From positions 123,504 to 187,503 of the forward strand of contig MNCI01006123.1 in NCBI GenBank assembly GCA_015680685.1: a stretch of DNA of 64,000 nt, read 5' to 3'. The DNA comes from Gnetum montanum. Lineage: Eukaryota; Streptophyta; Gnetopsida; Gnetales; Gnetaceae. Below, one piece after another: positions 57,536-64,000 of this stretch. A program made the position numbers and the translations under genes. How positions within the stretch are numbered: the first letter of the stretch is position 1; every line of letters begins with the position of its first letter. Below the pieces are notes generated by a model. The model made no database searches, was not told the DNA's origin, and saw nothing but the letters and a program-made list of their open reading frames with translations.

Positions 57536-58300
57536 CCCTACAACTTTCTTAATCTTTTGAAGATTAGGAAATACTTGCATGTTTGGCATATGTTTCTTAT
57601 TCACTTACCCCTATGTCCATAACCATATAGCCTTCTTTATTCTTGCTTAGCTTAGTTTAAACATTACTTACACATACCACTTTATGTTACATTACCTTGT
57701 TTTAGCTTTATGTTCCATGTAGCCTATAGTTAATTCTTGTTTATAGTTTACCTATTTATACCTTGTCTATTTTAAAGGATAAAACATAAAAATACCATAA
57801 AAATTTTGAAACTTGAAAAATCTATAAAAAGTTTTAAAACAAAAAACTTATAAAAAAAATTTTCAACATGTATGGCCTACCATGGCCTAAAACTAGAAAT
57901 ACTTTATTTTCATTCTAGTCATTATGCCATATTTTACATTTTATTTTACTAGTTAATTTACATTTTTATTTACCAAATATTACATTATAACTGTATGTTT
58001 TAACCAACATAGCCTCATAACATAAATGAAACATAGAATACAAATATAAAACAATGCATAAATCAAAGAAAAATAAATAAATAATAATAATAACCAAAAT
58101 GTCCATAACCTATAGCCATAGTCACATAGTGTGACGAGTTTAAATAAATATGAGTCTAATAGCCATGGCTACACTATGTACCAATTACATGAAAAATAAT
58201 AATAAATCATCTCACAACAACCAATGGCTAGAAATAGCTATAATAACACATCAATAAAAATAAAAATAAACCAAAGGCATGATCAAAACTAATGGATATA
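57536..58300. other. Protease side of pol intron (element 4)
   Basis: AT-rich, no gene. One copy of the dyad motif survives at 57874-57896: GGCC-TACCAT-GGCC followed by TAAAACTAG. Confidence 0.6.
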
Positions 58301-59379
58301 AGGTGTAACTAGAGGGAGAGGAGGAGCATCTCCAACATGATCACCACTGCGGCCATTACTATCACCAGCTACCTGTACCAATCATGATAACAAAAGTCTA
58401 ATTAGTAGTCAACATAATAAGAAACTAGATTAAAATTTAAACCAAATTAAATTATTCTTAATTAATTAAAAATATACAAACATAGGAAAATTTAGAAGTG
58501 ATATATTCTATAGGGAAGCTCTAAAGACCAACCTCTAGATGATGAAGAATCTAGTCTCTAGTCATGTGGGCCCAATCCACTTCCTTGAGATTAACACCCA
58601 TCAAGATGTTGTTGTCATCGATATCAATCCATGTAGGTGACTCCCATGAAAATGTAGTGGTAGTCACCTCCCTAAAAGTGGTAGTGAACTATGGAGTTGG
58701 GGAATCAATTACCACTAGAAAGCCTTCAAAAAACTTGAAGGCATCTCTAGCATTGATTCCCCTCATGAACAACTCTAGCTTGTGCCTCTCAATTAGCTCT
58801 TCCTATAGCCACTTGAGGTAGCTCTTCCATTCAACCTTGTACTTCTTTTTGTGGTCCTTTTGTACTTGTCCCCACTCAAGGATCTAAGCACAATAGTTCC
58901 TCCACTTCTTGGCATTGTGAGATAATAAGTCCATCTACAACTTTTGCATTGCAAGGCTCCCAAAAAGAGCAACCTTGACATGGATGGAATTCTAGTACCA
59001 TGTCCATTATATCTCCTTAGTTCATAATGAGTCTCTGTTAGACACTTAAGCTTCCAAAAACTCCTTATGATCCCTAAGGTCTTTAATCTCCTCAGCATAA
59101 TTCTTATTTTTCCTTTCCAACACTACAACTTACTTCCATAGGAACTCATTGGAATGTTGGCATTCTTGTGAAGTTTAGGCACATGAGAGTGCACATTCAA
59201 TGACACTTTTGTATAACCTTCATTGAAAATTTTCCACTTTAGATGGTAGGTTGGATAGTTCATTGATTTCAACTACATGGTTGGGATCCCATCCAACCTT
59301 TGACACTACAAAAAATACAATAGGTGAATGCATAAAACCACTAAAAAATGAAGAGAAAAATGTCCAAAAAAAACCTTTC

Positions 59380-62170
59380 AAGTAGCTAAGACCTATTGGC
59401 GACCATTTGGGATGCGACCGCCAACAAGTGTCCTCGAACAGGATTTAGGTGCTTGCTGGTCTCTAGCAACACCAAGGCCCAGATACCTCCAAATAGACTT
59501 AGTAGTTAATGTGAGTATGTGTGTGTGCTGTCATGAAAAATGAAACGGTTGGGTTGTGTGTAAAATTGTAAATGACTTATCTTAAAGAGATTCAACGAAC
59601 TTTGCAAAGTACTGTGAGTTGTCGAGAGTTCCTATTTTATTCAATTGCCTAGTCTATGTGGTCCTTATAATACCTACTTGTAAGAAATAAAGTTTTGCAA
59701 AAACATTTCAGCACAACTCTGTGAATCTACTTCTAATTTTCTCTAGAGAAAGAGATAGTTCCACAAGAAATCTAGAAATAGAGCGAGATTCAATAGAAAT
59801 AGAAAGAAGAGAAAAAGAAAGCAGATTTGTGTAAAGATCTCAAATGTTTAAACAAGGTAAAATGATACAAGTAAACACTTCGCAATAAAGCTATCCCAAA
59901 TTCAATAACTGTGAATTGTTCAAACTTCCAAGGCTCAAATAAGCAATTTCTTCAAGACAATCCTACTATGCTACCCAAAAAAAAATTGCTACGTAAACTA
60001 TCACGTACCAAACACTATTTTGGCTAGATAATGGATGTCAAAAATTTCATTCAACAAAACCTTCAAAAGACTTGATAATTTATGATTGAAATACCACGAA
60101 GATTCACTTCAAAGATAAAAGAAGCTATTATGGTCCTATCAAAATACCAAAGATTTTCTGAACCCTCTTGACTATTGAATCGTTCAACGGCTTGACTACA
60201 TGCAGAGGCTCTCTTACAAAAATCTCAATAGTGGTTTTTATACATTGCACAATAATAAAATTCACTACTAAAATGCTCTTAATACTTTCAAACACAAGCT
60301 CTTCTATGGCAAAATTTTAATAGAAATTTTCTATCATGCAACAAGAACAATAAGAGCAATCTAAAAATCCCAAAATTACTTGCCAAGCATGATACTATCT
60401 AAACCACTAGCTAAACAATTTAAACAAAATAAAAAAAATCATAACTCATAGGACTATGACAAAGAGGCTGAAATGTTTTCTTTAACAAGTCATCTTACAA
60501 GCAATCTTTCACAATTTCTTCTTTACAAATGCTCTTCCCCCCAACCACCAAGACCTAGAGCGAGACCCCCCTTAGAGACCCCTTTCCTTCCTATCCTTGA
60601 AGCCCTTTTATAGTAACCTCAAGGTAGTTGCAATCATCATGAGAAGCTGAGGTAAGTTACAAACATTATGGGTGGCTATAACCACCATAGAGATAAAAAA
60701 GTTGTAGTTGACAAGTGTCCCATTTAGTTGCCATGTGGCCCATTCAATTGCCAAGTGGTCACAATGGAGATAAAAAAAGTTGTAGTTAACAAGTGGCCTT
60801 TGTAGTGGTTATAACCATCATTTCAATTGAGAGCCTACAATTGTCATGAAATTACAACATTTATAGGAAATTTAAAATGAAGGCAAGTATCTAATGGCTA
60901 TATTCACCATAGGGTTAATGTTTATAGGTGATGAATATCTTGTAGTTGCAACCATCATGATAGACTAGGGAGCCATGGAGGACTCATGTTTTGTTTCTAC
61001 ATGTCACATTATGGTATGGCCATAAATATATTCATATTTTAATTTTATGGCCCCAAACAACCATAGTAACTTATCCAAAGTGGTACCCGTTTATCTATAT
61101 TATTATTTTTCTTATGTCACTCCCAATTTATGAGCAAATTCTCTAGATCATGAGGATGTTCAGCTTTTTGGAATAATAAAATCGTAGTCAAGATGTCTGC
61201 AGCGTATTTTTCACAAATTATTGCGTGAGCTTGTTTCATCAAGAGTAATGTTTGAACTGAAACTGGGATAATGAGCAACGCCAACTTCCTCCTATGCAAA
61301 TATTTCAAATTAACAAGAAATTCACGGCTGTTAATCATCAAGCTTCTAACCTGCAGCAAAGAAATGAAGAATTCCACCATTTTCTAGTGTGGTATTGTTA
61401 CTAAAACAACTGCAAATTCATCCCTACTTCGGTAGTTGCAAATTCCGAGTCACTGGTGTCTTCTAGATACACCAAAGCTTTGTTTTTAGCGATAGTTATT
61501 TAGTATCAGAAGGTTTGAAACTCTGTTGAGCATCTCGACAATTTTTGCACGAACTGTACGCACCCTACACCAGTAGAGCCAAAGGTGCAATGGAAATGAT
61601 TACAACCATCATTCCTGGCGAGACCTCCATGTGTGCTCTGCATTCACTAAATTTCTGGGACTAGATTCTTGGCAGGATGCCCTTGTCTACCATGGTTTAA
61701 GATTTCTGTCAGCTGCAATTACACACTACATTTTTCTTGGAGTTTATTTCTCTACCATGCACTGGTGCTCTGTCAAATACAAGCTAGAAACCCTATTGCA
61801 TTTTTGCCCTTTTAAAATCATTTTTATTCAATTTGTGAATTAGGGACAGCTGTTGTATGATTTGGGTGATAATATTGGCAAGATTTTGATATATTCTTGA
61901 TGCTTGTCTTGCTATTTTTCTTCTAAAACCATTGCTCATAACCTGTTCTTGTTTTTCCAATTTTCATTGCTGATTCAAATGCAGAGTATATACAAAGTGT
62001 TTGAAAAATTGCCTTTTTCCAGTGTCTCTACTTTTGTTGTCAATAAACATTACTGTGACATCCAATTCTCAATTCTTATATATATTGCTAACTGCATTTT
62101 AACTCTTATTCTTTTTCTCTCTTCTTCTTTTTGTTCTGCACTTCATATACAGGGCACATGAACAAATAGC
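59380..62170. mobile_element. Unclassified insertion in antisense intron 6 (element 4)
   Basis: Intron 6 is about 75-80 bases in elements 1 and 2 but about 3 kb here. The extra DNA has a minus-strand TATA-like CTATAAAAGGG near 60610 with LTR-like flanks, and two unassigned frames: 61117-61380 (minus, 87 codons) and 61631-61843 (plus, 70 codons). I did not find its termini or a target duplication, so the type is open: solo LTR plus captured DNA is possible. Confidence 0.5.
61117..61380 (-). other. Unassigned 87-codon open frame
   Basis: Minus strand, starting at ATG 61380, with CTGCAG near residue 10 that could be an acceptor. Contains KYLHRRKLALLIIPVSVQTL and HAIICEKYAADIL. Composition is protein-like, but I recognise no family. 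Possibly a captured host exon. Confidence 0.3.
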
Positions 62171-64000
62171 TTCATGAAGACTACTAAAATTTCCAATGAC
62201 CTTTAATCAATTTTATCATACCAACCTATTCCATGAAATGGCCAAAATGTGCCAACAAGACCATATAACCATAAAATAGATATGAAAAAAATGCATAAAT
62301 AATAAAAAAATTAAAAGTAAGATAAGCTAAGGTTTTTACCAACATTGAGAGTAATCTATTGCAACTGACTGATCATGTCTTTGGTTATCCCATGCATAAA
62401 GTGAAGGTTAAAGCATCTAGTTAAGGTTCAAGAGCTACAACGATCATGAAAATCAACTAATAATTAAAACCAAGCTCAAACTTGAAACTACAAGATGCAA
62501 CATATAAAAGAATTCTTAAGTACCTAGAAGATCATCTAGGAAAATAACAAGAGGTTCACCTAATTGTGAACCTTTAAATATGTCATTAAGGGCATCTGAT
62601 ATGGCATTGGATAGCCCCTCATGCTCATGATGTTGTAGCTCCTCCTCCTCTAGGCATTTTAGTTCTACCTCTGCTACTTGCACCTAGGCTGCTAGTTCTT
62701 GTGGCTTACTTATAAGAACAACAAAGATAAAACATAAAACAACTTAGCATGTTTGGCCTAAAACAAAACAACAACATGGTCATATAACATAAAATATAAT
62801 TTTAAAATAACTTAAACAAAATAACACAAGTATGATGCTCCTAAAACTAAATGATGCGCTTGGTCAAGTCTAATAATTAGGCTTCTCTTTGAAGGCTACT
62901 AGATAACTGGTCTTCTTTCCTTAATCATAGGCCTCTTCAACTTTGCTCTAATTACCCCATTATCTTTATCATGTAACTCCTTGGCCTTTGTAGCATTCCC
63001 ATGGGCAACTTGGTGTTCAATCCCCATGCTATTAGGGGAAGAACAACACATACCAATAAAGTGCTTAGTGGTAATAGATATCAATTTCCCAACATCCTCC
63101 ACTGGTGGATTCTAATCTCACATGGTTGAAATAATATGTTTCATCCAAGATTTAGAGAATTAAGATGGATCTCAACTTATCCATCTTCCATCCTTCTTCA
63201 CCACCAAGAACTCCATGAACCTCTTGAGATATGCCACAAAAAAAAGTGCATATGGCATATCATCTCAAAGTTATCCTAGAGTTTCAAGATCTTTTCTCAT
63301 AGCTCAAAAATCATATGAATAGCTAAGTTGAATTAAGCACCCTTGGTGAGGATCTTTTCCATGCAACATGCTTGTTCAATGCCTAGATCTTCTTCTATGA
63401 TAACAACTTTGGGAACACTTGGGATCAAAACAACATATACATCTCATTTGATTCTATGACCTAACAATGGTCTAGAGTTAATCCAAATTGGTTGTGATGA
63501 GTGTTTACCCATTCTTCCACTTCATCCATATGGTCCACCCCTTTCCCTAGTTTGGTGATATCTTTCATGCCCTCACAAGGGATGCTAAAGAGGGTACTAA
63601 AGGTAGATTCATTGATGGTGAAGGTGATAGGAATACCATGAATGTAAGTGACAAATTTCTTCACTCCTTTGTTAGAGTTAATGACATTCACCATCTCTAG
63701 GGTAGGGATGATTAGGATACAATCCAGGAATAAGTTAAGCAAACCTACACTGGCAATCCTTGCTTGGATGCCTCTAGATGCTTAGCTGGCCAACCAATGC
63801 TACGATGTATCCACCTTATCAAACTTAAGGATAAGTGTCTTCTCAACATGTCCTAAAGTAATCACAACAACATCAGATGATGGCGTAGCCCCTACAACAT
63901 GATGAAAATAGCCAATTAGCTTTGGCATAGGCACATCATACAAAATAAAAAGATATGTAACAAATATAGTAAATCAAAACAAACCTTATAGCAACATCAA

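Larger units (their letters stand above)
58305..63892 (-). pseudogene. Antisense gene, exons 4-8 (element 4)
   Basis: Minus strand. Exon 4 starts at 63892 after acceptor CATCATGTTGTAG and includes TLILKFDKVDTS, SVGLLNLFLDC, GIPITF and FSTLFSIPCEGM. Exon 6 (about 62430-62337) has LHFMHGITKDMI. Exon 7 starts near 59307 with VGWDPNHVVEINEL and includes AKKW and ILEWGQVQKDHKKKY, matching the WGQ block of elements 1 and 2. Exon 8 starts at 58372 and encodes a Gly/Pro tail (SGDHVGDAPPLP). Introns match the other copies. Many stops and frameshifts. Exons 1-3 should lie beyond the right edge. Confidence 0.7.
51863..64000 (+). mobile_element. Element 4: Tat-lineage retrotransposon, left part
   Basis: LTR, PBS, leader, gag, linker, protease, then an antisense gene on the minus strand reaching the right edge. 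RT is expected beyond 64000. Heavily decayed, with its own 2.8-kb insertion in an antisense intron. Confidence 0.85.

Overview
The window is intergenic DNA from a land plant with a large, repeat-filled nuclear genome (probably a vascular plant; species not identifiable). No intact host gene was found. Almost everything is LTR-retrotransposon DNA of the Ty3/gypsy Tat (Ogre-like) lineage, shown by a second, archaeal-type RNase H before integrase, a CHHC-type gag finger, and a chromodomain-free GPY/F-like integrase tail. One Athila-like element and one Helitron/PIF1-type helicase fragment are also present. All copies carry stops and frameshifts.

Layout. Element 1 (minus strand, 1-12420, cut by the left edge) carries RT, antisense gene, gag-protease, PBS and a 5' LTR. 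Its LTR ends at 12420 inside element A (plus, 12421-16771: RNase H end, integrase, 3' LTR). Element A's LTR ends at about 16771 inside the RNase H of element 2 (minus, 16772-29944: RT, antisense gene, gag-protease, PBS, 5' LTR). Element 2 sits in a degenerate tandem repeat of about 180 bp (29945-32110). Then come an AT-rich tract with 290-bp direct repeats, an assembly gap (34966-35075) and helicase tail copies (36080-37560). Element 3 (plus, about 38900-47906) holds a rearranged antisense-gene piece, broken RT, two RNase H domains, integrase and a 3' LTR. An Athila-like element (plus, 47907-51862) is interrupted in RT by element 4 (plus, 51863 to the right edge: 5' LTR, gag, protease, antisense gene).

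The main discovery candidate is a multi-exon gene lying antisense to the retrotransposon, between protease and RT. It is collinear in elements 1, 2 and 4 and partial in element 3. It has a conserved TATA promoter facing away from RT, introns at matching positions, an N-terminal FCP1/NIF-like (HAD) fold lacking its catalytic acidic residues, a middle domain of plant-transposon-protein type, and a coiled-coil C-terminus ending in a Gly/Ala/Pro-rich tail. The RT coding region starts just after a splice acceptor, so this gene appears to lie inside an Ogre-type pol intron. The intron edges, and the region after integrase, carry tandem copies of a short motif with a covarying 4-bp dyad and a 6-nt spacer followed by TTAAACTAG. 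Each element family also carries its own palindromic motif array in both the LTR U3 and the antisense promoter or introns. One reading is an element-encoded DNA-binding or anti-silencing factor with cognate sites; this is inference.
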